DNA from: Nocardioides jensenii JCM 1364 = NBRC 14755
Lineage (GTDB): Bacteria > Actinomycetota > Actinomycetes > Propionibacteriales > Nocardioidaceae
Reading direction: 5' to 3'
NCBI RefSeq assembly: GCF_001552535.1
Contig: NZ_BCRJ01000085.1
Coordinates: forward strand, 1-61,082
Length of the DNA stretch: 61,082 bases
This document shows positions 42,923 through 52,152 of this stretch, in pieces. How positions within the stretch are numbered: the stretch's first letter is position 1; each line of letters starts with the position of its first letter. The position numbers and the translations under genes are program-made. The notes under the pieces were generated by a model. The model had not been told where the DNA came from and did no database searches. It saw only the letters and a program-made list of their open reading frames with translations.

Positions 42923-45900
42923 ATGACGTCCGACTCCTTCGTGCACCTGCACGTGCACACCGAGTACTCCATGCTTGACGGAGCCGCGCGACTCGGTGAC
43001 ATGGCGGAGCGCACGGCCGAGTTGGGCATGCCGGCCATCGCGATGACCGACCACGGCAACGTCTACGGCGCCTACGACTTCTACCGCAAGGCCAAGGCTG
43101 CCGGGGTCAAGCCGATCATCGGCACCGAGGCCTACTTCACGCCCAACATCTCCCGTTTCGAGCGCAAGGGCGTCAACTTCTACGACGGCGGCTCCGACGA
43201 CGTCTCCGCACGCGGTGCCTACACCCACATGACGCTGCTCTCCGAGACCACCGAGGGCATGCACAACCTGTTCCGGCTCAACACGGGGGCGTGGCGAGAC
43301 GGCTTCTTCAAGCAGCCGCGCATGGACCGTGAACTCCTCGCCAAGCACGGCAAGGGCATCATCGGCACCACCGGCTGTCCCTCGGGCGAGATCCAGGTCC
43401 ACCTGCGCTACGGCAAGTACGACGAGGCCCGCAAGGTCGCGGGGGAGTTCCAGGACATCCTCGGCAAGGAGAACTACTTCCTCGAGCTGATGGACCACGG
43501 ACTCTCCATCGAGAACCGCGTCCGTGACGGTCTGCTCAAGCTCAGCAAGGACCTCGGCATCCCGCCGATCGCCACCAACGACTCCCACTACGTCCGCAAG
43601 GAAGATGCGAAGAGCCAGGAGCACCTGCTCTGCATCAACTCCGGCTCCACGATGACGATCCCGGCCGGCGACGGCCCCGGACAGCGCTTCGCGTTCAGCG
43701 GTGACGGCTACTACATCAAGTCCCCGGCCGAGATGCGTGAGCTCTGGGAGGGCAAGTACCAACTCCGGGAGGCCTGCGACAACACCTTGCTGATCGCCGA
43801 GCGGTGCAATGTCGAGTTCACCGAGGGCAACGGCACCTTCATGCCACGTTTCCCCTGCCCGCCCGGCGAGAACGAGGACTCCTGGCTGATCAAGGAGGTC
43901 GAGACGGGCCTGCAGTTCCGCTACCCGAACGGCATCCCCGACGACGTCCGCAAGCAAGCCGAGTTCGAGCTCGGCGTGATCACCCAGATGGGGTTCCCCG
44001 GCTACTTCCTGGTCGTCGCCGACTTCATCAACTGGGCCAAGGACAACGGCATCCGGGTCGGCCCGGGTCGTGGCTCGGGGGCCGGGTCGATGGTCGCCTA
44101 CGCGATGCGCATCACCGATCTCGACCCGCTCAAGCACGGGCTGATCTTCGAGCGCTTCCTCAACCCCGACCGCGTCTCGATGCCCGACTTCGACATCGAC
44201 TTCGACGAACGTCGTCGCGGCGAGGTGATCAAGTACGTCACCGAGAAGTACGGCGACGACCGGGTCTCCTACATCATCACCTACGGCACCATCAAGGCGA
44301 AGCAGGCCGTCAAGGACTCCTCGCGCATCCTGGGCTATCCGTTCGCCATGGGTGACCGGATCACCAAGGCGATGCCGGCGGCAGTGATGGGCAAGGACGT
44401 CCCCCTCCAGGACATCTTCAAGCCCGACCACAAGCGCTACGGCGAGGGTGGCGAGTTCCGTGCCCTCTACGACGGCGACAACGACGTCAAGACCGTCGTC
44501 GACACCGCCATCGGCATCGAGGGCCTCAAGCGTCAGTGGGGCGTGCACGCGGCCGGTGTGATCATGTCGAGCGAGCCGCTGATCGACATCATCCCGATGC
44601 TCAAGCGCCCCGCCGACGGCGCCATGATCACCCAGTTCGACTACCCGACCTGCGAGGCGCTGGGCCTGATCAAGATGGACTTCCTGGGGTTGCGCAACCT
44701 CACGGTCCTCGACGACGCGGTCAAGAACATCAAGGCCAACCGTGGCGAGGACCTCGTCCTCGAGGAGCTGGAGCTCACTGATCCGGCCACCTACGGGCTC
44801 CTGCAGCGGGGGGAGACCCTCGGGGTCTTCCAGCTCGACGGCGGGCCGATGCGCGCCCTCCTGCGGTCCATGCGGCCCGACACCTTCGAGGACATCTCGG
44901 CCGTCGGCGCCCTCTATCGTCCGGGCCCGATGGGCGCCGACTCGCACAACAAGTACGCCCGCCGCAAGACCGGCCGTGAGCCGGTGGAGCCGATCCACCC
45001 CGAGCTCGCGGAGGCGCTCGAGGACGTCCTGGGTGAGACCTACGGCCTGATCGTCTATCAGGAGCAGGTGATGGCGATTGCCCAGAAGCTCGCCGGATAC
45101 TCGCTCGGACAGGCCGACATCCTGCGCCGGGCGATGGGCAAGAAGAAGAAGGAAGAGCTCGACAAGCAGTTCATCGGGTTCTCCGGGGGCATGAAGGAGC
45201 GTGGCTACTCCGACGATGCGATCGACACGCTCTGGAAGATCCTGCTGCCGTTCTCCGACTACGCGTTCAACAAGGCGCACTCCGCGGCGTACGGCGTCGT
45301 GTCCTACTACACCGCCTTCCTCAAGGCCAACTACCCGGCCGAGTACATGGCCGGGCTCCTGACGTCCGTCAAGGACGACAAGGACAAGATGGCGATCTAT
45401 CTCAACGAGTGCCGGCGCATGAAGATCCAGGTGCTGCCGCCCGACGTCAACGAGTCCGCCTCCAACTTCACCCCGGTCGGGAACGACATCCGTTTCGGGC
45501 TCACCGCCGTCCGCAACGTCGGCCACAACGTGGTCGAGGGCATCGTCGGCGCGCGCGAGGAGAAGGGCCGCTACACCGACTTCAACGACTTCATGGAGAA
45601 GGTTCCGGCGCTGGTCTGCAACAAGCGCGTGATCGAGTCCCTGGTCAAGGCCGGTGCCTTCGACGAGATGAAGCACAAGCGACGCGCCCTGGTCGCCATC
45701 CACGAGACCGCGGTCGACCAGTACGTCGACATCAAGCGCAACGAGGCGATCGGCCAGGACTCACTCTTCGGCGGCCTGGACGACGACGCCGGCGGTGGAT
45801 TCGGCATCTCGGTGGCCATCCCCGACATCGAGGACTGGGACAAGATGACCCTCCTCGGGCACGAACGGGACATGCTGGGGCTCTACGTCTCCGACCACCC

Positions 45901-46474
45901 GCTCCTCGGTCTGGAGCACGTGCTCTCCCAGGGCACCGACTGCAGCATCGGCCAGTTGATGCTCGACGAGGACCGCCCGGACGGCTCCACCATCACCGTC
46001 TCCGGTCTGGTGACCTCGGTGCAGCGCAAGATCACCAAGCGCGGTGACACCTGGGCGATGGTCACCCTCGAGGACCTCGACGGCGCGATCGACGTCCTGC
46101 TCTTCCCCAGCTCCTACCAGCTGGCCGCGACCTACCTCACCGAAGACGCGATCCTCACGGTCAAGGGCCGGCTCTCCCGGCAGAAGGACCAGCCCGAGAT
46201 CCACGGCCAGGAGGTCTCGCTTCCCGACCTCAGCGACGGACCCAGTGGTCCGGTCGTGATCAGCCTGCCGGCCACCCGCTGTACCGCGCCCGTGGTCGAA
46301 CAGCTCAAGGAGGTGCTGGCCACCCACCCCGGCATGTCCGAGGTGCAGCTCAAGCTGCTGGCCCGTGCCTCCACGACCGTGATGCGGCTCGACGACCGAC
46401 TGCGCGTGACGCCGAACTCGGCGCTCTTCGCCGACCTCAAGCAGCTCCTCGGGCCGGGTTGCCTTGCGCAGTGA
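42923..46474 (+). CDS. dnaE: Replicative DNA polymerase III alpha subunit
   Basis: A 1183-aa C-family polymerase, the main replicase. PHP domain at the start (FVHLHVHTEYSMLDGAAR), palm motif PGRGSGAGSMVAYAMRI, catalytic carboxylates in PDFDIDFDERRRGEVI and KMDFLGLRNL, then the finger and beta-binding regions and an OB fold near residue 1020 (TITVSGLVTSVQRKITKRG). Length matches mycobacterial DnaE1. ATG 42923 gives the standard N-terminus. It coexists with dnaE2 at 7723 in the same window. Confidence 0.98.
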   Translation: MTSDSFVHLHVHTEYSMLDGAARLGDMAERTAELGMPAIAMTDHGNVYGAYDFYRKAKAAGVKPIIGTEAYFTPNISRFERKGVNFYDGGSDDVSARGAYTHMTLLSETTEGMHNLFRLNTGAWRDGFFKQPRMDRELLAKHGKGIIGTTGCPSGEIQVHLRYGKYDEARKVAGEFQDILGKENYFLELMDHGLSIENRVRDGLLKLSKDLGIPPIATNDSHYVRKEDAKSQEHLLCINSGSTMTIPAGDGPGQRFAFSGDGYYIKSPAEMRELWEGKYQLREACDNTLLIAERCNVEFTEGNGTFMPRFPCPPGENEDSWLIKEVETGLQFRYPNGIPDDVRKQAEFELGVITQMGFPGYFLVVADFINWAKDNGIRVGPGRGSGAGSMVAYAMRITDLDPLKHGLIFERFLNPDRVSMPDFDIDFDERRRGEVIKYVTEKYGDDRVSYIITYGTIKAKQAVKDSSRILGYPFAMGDRITKAMPAAVMGKDVPLQDIFKPDHKRYGEGGEFRALYDGDNDVKTVVDTAIGIEGLKRQWGVHAAGVIMSSEPLIDIIPMLKRPADGAMITQFDYPTCEALGLIKMDFLGLRNLTVLDDAVKNIKANRGEDLVLEELELTDPATYGLLQRGETLGVFQLDGGPMRALLRSMRPDTFEDISAVGALYRPGPMGADSHNKYARRKTGREPVEPIHPELAEALEDVLGETYGLIVYQEQVMAIAQKLAGYSLGQADILRRAMGKKKKEELDKQFIGFSGGMKERGYSDDAIDTLWKILLPFSDYAFNKAHSAAYGVVSYYTAFLKANYPAEYMAGLLTSVKDDKDKMAIYLNECRRMKIQVLPPDVNESASNFTPVGNDIRFGLTAVRNVGHNVVEGIVGAREEKGRYTDFNDFMEKVPALVCNKRVIESLVKAGAFDEMKHKRRALVAIHETAVDQYVDIKRNEAIGQDSLFGGLDDDAGGGFGISVAIPDIEDWDKMTLLGHERDMLGLYVSDHPLLGLEHVLSQGTDCSIGQLMLDEDRPDGSTITVSGLVTSVQRKITKRGDTWAMVTLEDLDGAIDVLLFPSSYQLAATYLTEDAILTVKGRLSRQKDQPEIHGQEVSLPDLSDGPSGPVVISLPATRCTAPVVEQLKEVLATHPGMSEVQLKLLARASTTVMRLDDRLRVTPNSALFADLKQLLGPGCLAQ

Positions 46475-46991
46475 ACACAAGACCCTGATCAGGGACGTCC
46501 TGGTCGTGGTGGTCGCCTTCGTCATCGCGGGTGCCCTCGGCGGCTGGTTGTGGCACCACCTGTGGGCCCCGGCACCCGAGGGTGTGGTGGTCGAGCACGT
46601 CGCCCACTTCGATGACGACGCGGACTTCCGAGGCACCGGTCTCTATCTGCCGATCGCGGCCGGCATCGGTCTGCTCCTCGGGCTGGTGATCACCTGGGTC
46701 TTCGAGCGCGACGAGGTGGTCACCCTGCTGGCTGTGGCTGTGGGGTCCCTGCTGGGTGGGTTGGTCATGCTCTGGGTGGGCCACACCCTCGGTCCCGAGT
46801 CGGCCTCCGAGTTCGCGGAAGGTGCCAAGGACTGGGAGACGGTCACCGGCGACCTGCATGCCGCATGGCTGCCGGTCCTGCTCTCGTGTCCCGGCGGCGC
46901 CCTGCTCGGTTCGGTCATCGTTCTCTCATGTTTCACAAGCAGGCATGACAGGGAACCGATCGGGGTAGGGTCACCGTCTGACTCGACGTGA
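46464..46991 (+). CDS. Membrane protein of unknown function
   Basis: A 175-aa protein with four predicted helices (VLVVVVAFVIAGALGGWLW, YLPIAAGIGLLLGLVITWVF, VTLLAVAVGSLLGGLVMLWV, WLPVLLSCPGGALLGSVIVL) and an extracytoplasmic loop EHVAHFDDDADFRGTGLYL. The layout resembles DUF2567-type actinobacterial membrane proteins, but I am not certain of the family. Start is TTG 46464, overlapping the dnaE end by 11 bases. Followed by a DUF3352 gene after 27 bases. Confidence 0.75.
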   Translation: MRSEHKTLIRDVLVVVVAFVIAGALGGWLWHHLWAPAPEGVVVEHVAHFDDDADFRGTGLYLPIAAGIGLLLGLVITWVFERDEVVTLLAVAVGSLLGGLVMLWVGHTLGPESASEFAEGAKDWETVTGDLHAAWLPVLLSCPGGALLGSVIVLSCFTSRHDREPIGVGSPSDST

Positions 46992-47018
46992 TGTCAGCGA
47001 CACAGATGGGGGAGACCC

Positions 47019-48875
47019 GTGACTTCTGAATTTCCACCGGGCGGTGCGCCGGACCCGAACCAGGGGCCCTACGGTCAGCCGGGCTTCGGAGCCCCGGGCC
47101 AACCGGCCCCCGGTCAGTCCGGTGCGGGCCAACCCGATCCCGGCCAGCCGCCGTACGGCCAACCGCAGTACGGTCAGCCGTCGTACCCGCCGACCTCAGG
47201 GCAGCCGAACTACGGTCCGGGCCCGCAGCAAGGCTCGGGTCCGGTTTACGAGCAGATGAGCACGGGCTCAGGTGCCCCGGTCCCACCGGGCTCCTCGGGG
47301 GGCAAGCGCGGGCGCAGGGGCCTGGTCATCGGTCTCGTTGCCGGTGCGGCGGTGCTCGCCGGCGGCGGGGTGTGGGCGTGGCAGGCGTTCTTCGCCCAAG
47401 GTCCGCAGCCCGCCGAGGCGTTGCCCGACAACACCCTCGCCTACGTCTCGGTCGACCTCGACCCCTCGGGTGAGCAGAAGATCGAGGCCCTCAAGACGCT
47501 GCGCAAGTTCCCGGCCTTCAAGGAGAACGTCGGCCTCGACACCGACGACGACGTCCGCAAGAAGATCTTCGACGAGATCCAGAACTCCGGCGCCTGCGAG
47601 GAGCTGAAGTACAAGGACGACATCGAGCCTTGGCTCGGCGACCGTGCCGCCATGGCGGTCGTCGATCAGGGCCACGAGTACCCCGACCCGGTGTTCGTCG
47701 TCCAGGTCAAGGACCAGGACGAGGCCAAGGACGGCCTCAACAAGCTGGTCAACTGCGGCAACGAGGCCACCGGTGAGAGCGAGGACATCGGGGGCTACGC
47801 CTTCAACGGTGACTGGGTGATCCTGGCCGAGACCGAGAAGATCGCCGAACAAGTGGTCTCCGACGCCAAGGACGCCAGCCTGGAGGACGACGGTGACTAC
47901 AAGAAGTGGACCAAGGCCGCCGGCGATCCTGGTGTGCTGAACTTCTACGCCTCCCCGGAGGGCGGCGACGCACTGGCCGAGCACGCCGACGAGCTCTTCG
48001 GCGCCGGCGAGGCCATGGCCTCCTCTGACGACGGCACTGACTACTCCTCGTCCGAGCCCGAGATCCCGGCCGAGCTCACCGATGCCCTGAAGGACTTCGA
48101 GGGCGGCGCCGGCACGGTGCGTTTCGACGACGGCAACCTTGAGGTCGAGTTCGCGACCGGCCAGCTGAACACCTCGACCAGCAAGGTGATCAGTGGTGAC
48201 CGTGGCGACGACACTCTCTCCACACTGCCCGACAGCACCGCGGTCGCCATCGGCGCCGGCTTCGAGGAAGGCTGGGCACAGGTCCTCCTCGACCAGTTGA
48301 AGCCGGTCATCGAAGAAGAGTCGGGGATGTCCTACGACGAGGCGATCGCCGAGGTCGAGTCCGAGACCGGACTGTCGATCCCCGACGACGTCGAGGCTCT
48401 CCTGGGCGAGTCGTTCGTGATCGCGCTGGACAGCAACTTCGACGCCTCACAGATCGAGTCGATGGGCCCGGCGGACTTCCCGGTCGGGGTGAAGATCAAG
48501 GGTGACGCCGACGAGATCGAGGCGGTCCTCGACAAGATTCGTGCGCAGATGGGCACCGACGCCGACGCGATCACCTCCACCAGCAAGGACGGCTACGTCG
48601 TGGTGAGCCCGAGCCAGGGCTACCTCGATGACCTGGCCGAGGGCGGCAACCTGGGTGACGACAAGACCTTCACCTCGGTCGTGCCCGAGGCCTCGGACGC
48701 CTCGGCGATCATCTACGCCAACTTCGATGCCGACAACTGGCTGGTCGACCTGGTCAAGGATCTCGGCGCCCCGGGCGAGGTGGTCGACAACGTCGAACCG
48801 CTCGAGGCCCTGGGCATGAGCTCCTGGACCGAGGGCGACGAGGTGCACACCCTGCTGACGGTGACCACGCAGTGA
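47019..48875 (+). CDS. DUF3352 family membrane-anchored protein
   Basis: A 618-aa protein. Residues 1-95 form a cytoplasmic Gly/Pro/Gln/Tyr-rich region with GQP and YGQP repeats; one membrane helix (GLVIGLVAGAAVLAGGGVWA) follows, then a large acidic extracytoplasmic DUF3352 region from about residue 135 (PDNTLAYVSVDLDPSG). The family is widespread and uncharacterised. The GTG start has GGGGGAG upstream. A bidirectional hairpin separates it from the convergent YbaK gene. Confidence 0.85.
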   Translation: MTSEFPPGGAPDPNQGPYGQPGFGAPGQPAPGQSGAGQPDPGQPPYGQPQYGQPSYPPTSGQPNYGPGPQQGSGPVYEQMSTGSGAPVPPGSSGGKRGRRGLVIGLVAGAAVLAGGGVWAWQAFFAQGPQPAEALPDNTLAYVSVDLDPSGEQKIEALKTLRKFPAFKENVGLDTDDDVRKKIFDEIQNSGACEELKYKDDIEPWLGDRAAMAVVDQGHEYPDPVFVVQVKDQDEAKDGLNKLVNCGNEATGESEDIGGYAFNGDWVILAETEKIAEQVVSDAKDASLEDDGDYKKWTKAAGDPGVLNFYASPEGGDALAEHADELFGAGEAMASSDDGTDYSSSEPEIPAELTDALKDFEGGAGTVRFDDGNLEVEFATGQLNTSTSKVISGDRGDDTLSTLPDSTAVAIGAGFEEGWAQVLLDQLKPVIEEESGMSYDEAIAEVESETGLSIPDDVEALLGESFVIALDSNFDASQIESMGPADFPVGVKIKGDADEIEAVLDKIRAQMGTDADAITSTSKDGYVVVSPSQGYLDDLAEGGNLGDDKTFTSVVPEASDASAIIYANFDADNWLVDLVKDLGAPGEVVDNVEPLEALGMSSWTEGDEVHTLLTVTTQ

Positions 48876-48882
48876 CCTCCGT

Positions 48883-48929
48883 CCGCGAGCCGGCAGTCGT
48901 CGCAGGACGAGACGACTACCGGCTCGCGG
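48883..48929. terminator. Bidirectional terminator hairpin
   Basis: An 11-bp stem (CCGCGAGCCGG / CCGGCTCGCGG), one C-A mismatch and a further 7-bp stem (AGTCGTC / GACGACT) enclose a 9-nt loop. It fills the 54-bp gap between the convergent DUF3352 and YbaK genes. Confidence 0.7.
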
Positions 48930-49415
48930 TCAACGGGCGATGATCGCGACCCGGGCACCGATCAGGGCCACCAGGTCGACCGGCGCCACCTCGAGGTCGA
49001 GGCCGCGCCTGCCCCCGGAGACGAAGATGGTCTCGTGGCCCAGCGCGGACTCGTCGATCACCGTGGGGTGCGCCCGCTTCTGCCCGATCGGTGAGATGCC
49101 CCCGACCACGTAGCCGGTTGCCCGTTCGGCGGCGGCCTGGTCGGCCATGGTCGCCTTGCCGGCTCCGACGGTCTTGGCCAGCGCCTTCAGGTTCAGCTGG
49201 TGGGTCACCGGGACGATGCCGACGACCAGGGCCCCGTCGGCGGAGGCTAGGAGGGTCTTGAACACACGGCCGGGCTCGACGGCCAGCGCCTCGGCCGCCT
49301 CCAGCCCGTAGCTCGCGGCGCGGGGGTCGTGGACGTAGGGGTGGGCGGTGAAGTCGATGCCGGCCCGGTCGAGCGCGACCGTGGCCGGCGTACCACCGGC
49401 GGCCTTCTTGGCCAT
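48930..49415 (-). CDS. ybaK: Cys-tRNA(Pro)/Cys-tRNA(Cys) deacylase YbaK
   Basis: A 161-aa editing enzyme that hydrolyses Cys mischarged on tRNA-Pro. It begins KKAAGGTPATVALDRAGIDF, holds the essential lysine in GRVFKTLLASADGALVVGIV and the conserved GYVVGGISPIGQKRAHPTVI. Unlike the paralogue at 5733-6197, this copy keeps the Lys. ATG 49415 shares a base with the stop of the upstream LON-domain gene (TGATG), so the two are coupled. Confidence 0.92.
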   Translation of the reverse strand: MAKKAAGGTPATVALDRAGIDFTAHPYVHDPRAASYGLEAAEALAVEPGRVFKTLLASADGALVVGIVPVTHQLNLKALAKTVGAGKATMADQAAAERATGYVVGGISPIGQKRAHPTVIDESALGHETIFVSGGRRGLDLEVAPVDLVALIGARVAIIAR

Positions 49416-50092
49416 CAGTTGGGGGACCACCCGGTGCGCGCCACCTCGGTGGCGGGCAGTGAGGGCAGGACGGTCATGGCCGCGATCTCCTCACGCATCA
49501 GGTCGATCAGCATGGCCAGCCGGAGGGTGGTCGGCTCCGCCTCGAGCAGGAGCTGACGGTCGCGGAGGGTGAGCAGGCAGGTGCCGGCCAGGCTCCACGA
49601 CAGGTACGCCGGATCGTGCGGGAGATCCCCGGTCAGCACCTGCTCGCCCCGGATGCTGGAGAGCACGTCGCGGTAGTTGTCGAACGTGGTGCGAGCCAGC
49701 TCGCTGATCGTCTCGTTGGCCGGATCGGGCGCATCGTCGGGGTCGTCGAGCAGGGCCACCTCACCGGCCAGGAACTCCCCGGTGGTCTGCAGCGCCTCCA
49801 ACCGCAGCCTTCCGCGGCCGACCGCGACGATGTCGAAGGTGCCGTCGTCGTGAGACTGCACCTCGGTCAGCTGCAGCACACAGCCGATGCGGTGCAGGGA
49901 CTGGCCGCCGCGCTCGCCCACTTCGTAGCCCTCGCGGATGGCCACCGAGCCGAACAGTCGCTCCGCCGGGTCGTCGATGCGCAACAGTTCGTGGACCAGA
50001 GCCCGGTAGCGCTCCTCGAAGACCCGCAACGGCACGGACAGACCGGGAAACAGCACCGTGTTCAGAGGGAACAACGGCATCGTCTCGGTCAT
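49415..50092 (-). CDS. LON substrate-binding domain protein
   Basis: A 225-aa protein with only the N-terminal (PUA-like) domain of Lon: PLFPLNTVLFPGLSVPLRVF, then ERYRALVHELL, the conserved GCVLQLTEVQ and VGRGRLRLEAL. No AAA or protease part, so it is not a protease. Such stand-alone proteins are common and of unknown role. TAGTGT is 6 bases before ATG 50092. First gene of a two-gene unit with ybaK. Confidence 0.9.
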   Translation of the reverse strand: MTETMPLFPLNTVLFPGLSVPLRVFEERYRALVHELLRIDDPAERLFGSVAIREGYEVGERGGQSLHRIGCVLQLTEVQSHDDGTFDIVAVGRGRLRLEALQTTGEFLAGEVALLDDPDDAPDPANETISELARTTFDNYRDVLSSIRGEQVLTGDLPHDPAYLSWSLAGTCLLTLRDRQLLLEAEPTTLRLAMLIDLMREEIAAMTVLPSLPATEVARTGWSPN

Positions 50093-50098
50093 CTCTCC

Positions 50099-50104
50099 AC
50101 ACTA
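50099..50104 (-). promoter_or_regulatory. Leaderless -10 element of the LON-domain/ybaK unit
   Basis: TAGTGT on the minus strand, 6 bases before ATG 50092. Confidence 0.45.
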
Positions 50105-50153
50105 TCGGCTGCGGGTGGATGCGGGCAGGATGTGACCGACGAAGGGGGATCCG

Positions 50154-52082
50154 ATGAAGCGTGTCCTTGCGGTGGCGGCCGGCTTCTGGCTGCTGGTCGA
50201 CGTGTTGCGGGTCTGGGCGCCGTCGCTGATCACGATCTTCGGGCAGGCCGCCGCCACGCCGGCCGAGCTGATGGGAGCGTTCGCCCTGGCCGTGGTGGTG
50301 GCCGGGTTCCTACCGCTGCTGGTGGTCAGGTTCTCCCGGGTGGGTGAGGCCCGCATGCTGCGGTTGACCCTGGCCGGGGCCTTGCTCTGCCGCGTCGCCC
50401 TCCAGCTCGTCGGCGGTGGTGACCCCCAACTGTGGTGGTCGTCGGCAGGCGTGGCCTGCGCCGTCGCGTGGTGCTGCCTGGCCGCCAGCAGGTCCGGCCC
50501 CGACCTCGTCCGGGGCTACGCCGTCGGACTGGCCCTGGCGGCCACCACCCATGCTGCCCTGGGCACGTGGGGAGCCGTGTGGCGCGATGACGTCTGGGCG
50601 TGGCTGGTCCTGCTCGTCCAGAGCGGTCTCGTCGTTGCGGCGTTGGGGTGGCGGGTCGCCCGCGGGCCGGCACCGACCTCGTCCGCGCTGGCCTTCTGGC
50701 TCCTGCCGTCGTACCTGCTGGCCGGCACCTGGGCGGCCAACCCCGCGCGCGCCTCGTCACTCGCCGACACCTGGGGTCTGCTCGTGGTGGTGCTCGGGTG
50801 CGTGGCCGCCGTCGGGTTCGCCGGCCGCCGCGTTGGGCGGCGAGGAGCCACGGTGCTCGCCGGGCTGGTCCTGACCGCGGCCACCGCGGCCGTGATGCTG
50901 CCGGACTCGTCATCGCGATGGCAGCTGCTCGCCTTCGTGGTCGGTGTGCCGGCGCTGGTGGTCGTGCTGGAAGGGCTGGCCGGGGCACGGCCCAGCGGGG
51001 CTCCTCGGTTCGGTCCCGTCCCTTCCGCCGCCGTGGGGGCCGTGCTCTGGGTGCTGCTGCTCTTCGCCTACTACGCCGGCTACGACCTGGGCTACCGCGC
51101 CGATCTGGTTTTCGTCGCCCTGCCCGCCGCGATGACGCTCGTTGCCGCGCGCAGAGCGCCGACGGCAGCCGTGGACGGGGACCGGCTTCGTGAGGACCGG
51201 CAGCCCCGAGCAGCGAGTCAGCTCCCGAGGACCAGGGACCGACGCGCGGGAGACGGACCTATCGTGGCGGTCGGGATGCTCGCGCTCCTGCTGGCGGGGC
51301 TGGGGCCACCGCTCACCACTCCCGAGGTCGCCCCTCGGCCCGACGGTCCGTCCGATGGCCACGACGGACTGCGGGTGATGGCGTGGAACCTGCGGATGGG
51401 CTACGGCATGGACGGCACGTTCGAGCCTCAAGCGGTGGCGGAGCTGATCGCCGGCCAACAGCCAGACGTCGTGCTGCTCAGCGAGATCGACCGGGCCTGG
51501 TTGCTCAACGGAGGGCAGGACCAGCTGGCGATCCTGGCCAGGTTGCTCGGCATGGAGGCGCACTTCGGCCCGGCAGCGGACCCGGTGTGGGGCGATGCGA
51601 TCCTCACCGATCTTCCGGTCAGCGACATCGATGCGCACCCGCTGAACTCCTACGACGCGGTGACCGGTGCGCAGGCGTTGGCGCTCACGGTCGAGCTCGA
51701 CGGGACGGCGTACGACGTGGTCTCCACGCACGTGCAGCCTCACGGTGGGAGTGGTGACGGGTCGTTGGAGCAGGCCCGGGACCTGGCCCGATTCACCGCG
51801 GAGCGCGGCGCCTCGGGCCACCCGGTGGTCATGGGCGGCGACTTCAACCTGCAGCCTGGCGACGATTCCTGGAAGGCACTGATCCGGAGCGGTCTCTCCG
51901 ACGCGCTGTCCGCGGCCCGGCCGCTGCCGACCTCGCCCGCCGACGATCCGGAGGAGCAGATCGACCACGTCTTCCTCGGCAGAGGTCTGGACGCGAGACT
52001 GGTTGCCACCACGCCGCACTCGGTGCCCTCCGAGCTGTCCGACCACCTGCCGGTGGTCGTGACCGTGCAGAACCGTGGGTGA
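50154..52082 (+). CDS. Membrane protein with endonuclease/exonuclease/phosphatase domain
   Basis: A 642-aa protein. The N-terminal 400 residues contain about ten hydrophobic helices. After a hydrophilic linker and one more helix (IVAVGMLALLLAGLG), the C-terminal 220 residues are an EEP domain: LRVMAWNLRMGYG, VVLLSEIDR, VSTHVQPHGG, VMGGDFNLQPGDDSW and the final SDHLPVVVTV with catalytic Asp-His. The catalytic domain is predicted outside the membrane, so a nuclease or lipid phosphatase role at the surface is inferred. It precedes hisD but is not part of the his operon, since hisD has its own promoter. Confidence 0.85.
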   Translation: MKRVLAVAAGFWLLVDVLRVWAPSLITIFGQAAATPAELMGAFALAVVVAGFLPLLVVRFSRVGEARMLRLTLAGALLCRVALQLVGGGDPQLWWSSAGVACAVAWCCLAASRSGPDLVRGYAVGLALAATTHAALGTWGAVWRDDVWAWLVLLVQSGLVVAALGWRVARGPAPTSSALAFWLLPSYLLAGTWAANPARASSLADTWGLLVVVLGCVAAVGFAGRRVGRRGATVLAGLVLTAATAAVMLPDSSSRWQLLAFVVGVPALVVVLEGLAGARPSGAPRFGPVPSAAVGAVLWVLLLFAYYAGYDLGYRADLVFVALPAAMTLVAARRAPTAAVDGDRLREDRQPRAASQLPRTRDRRAGDGPIVAVGMLALLLAGLGPPLTTPEVAPRPDGPSDGHDGLRVMAWNLRMGYGMDGTFEPQAVAELIAGQQPDVVLLSEIDRAWLLNGGQDQLAILARLLGMEAHFGPAADPVWGDAILTDLPVSDIDAHPLNSYDAVTGAQALALTVELDGTAYDVVSTHVQPHGGSGDGSLEQARDLARFTAERGASGHPVVMGGDFNLQPGDDSWKALIRSGLSDALSAARPLPTSPADDPEEQIDHVFLGRGLDARLVATTPHSVPSELSDHLPVVVTVQNRG

Positions 52083-52139
52083 TCGACGCCGGCCCATGTC
52101 GCCCACCGAAACCGGCTGAGGGCCCGGGACGCAGCCAAC

Positions 52140-52145
52140 TAGACT
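52140..52145 (+). promoter_or_regulatory. Leaderless -10 element of the his operon
   Basis: TAGACT, 7 bases before the hisD ATG. A leaderless hisD transcript leaves no room for a his attenuator or T-box. Confidence 0.55.
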
Positions 52146-52152
52146 CGCGCCC

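Noticed and set aside
42899..45703. A 934-codon open frame antisense to dnaE, and similar long antisense frames over dnaE2 (9085-11019) and dinB/methyltransferase (11486-13609)
   Set aside because: High third-position GC on the coding strand keeps antisense frames open. The translated sequences show no domain and are biased in composition, while the sense frames encode complete known proteins.
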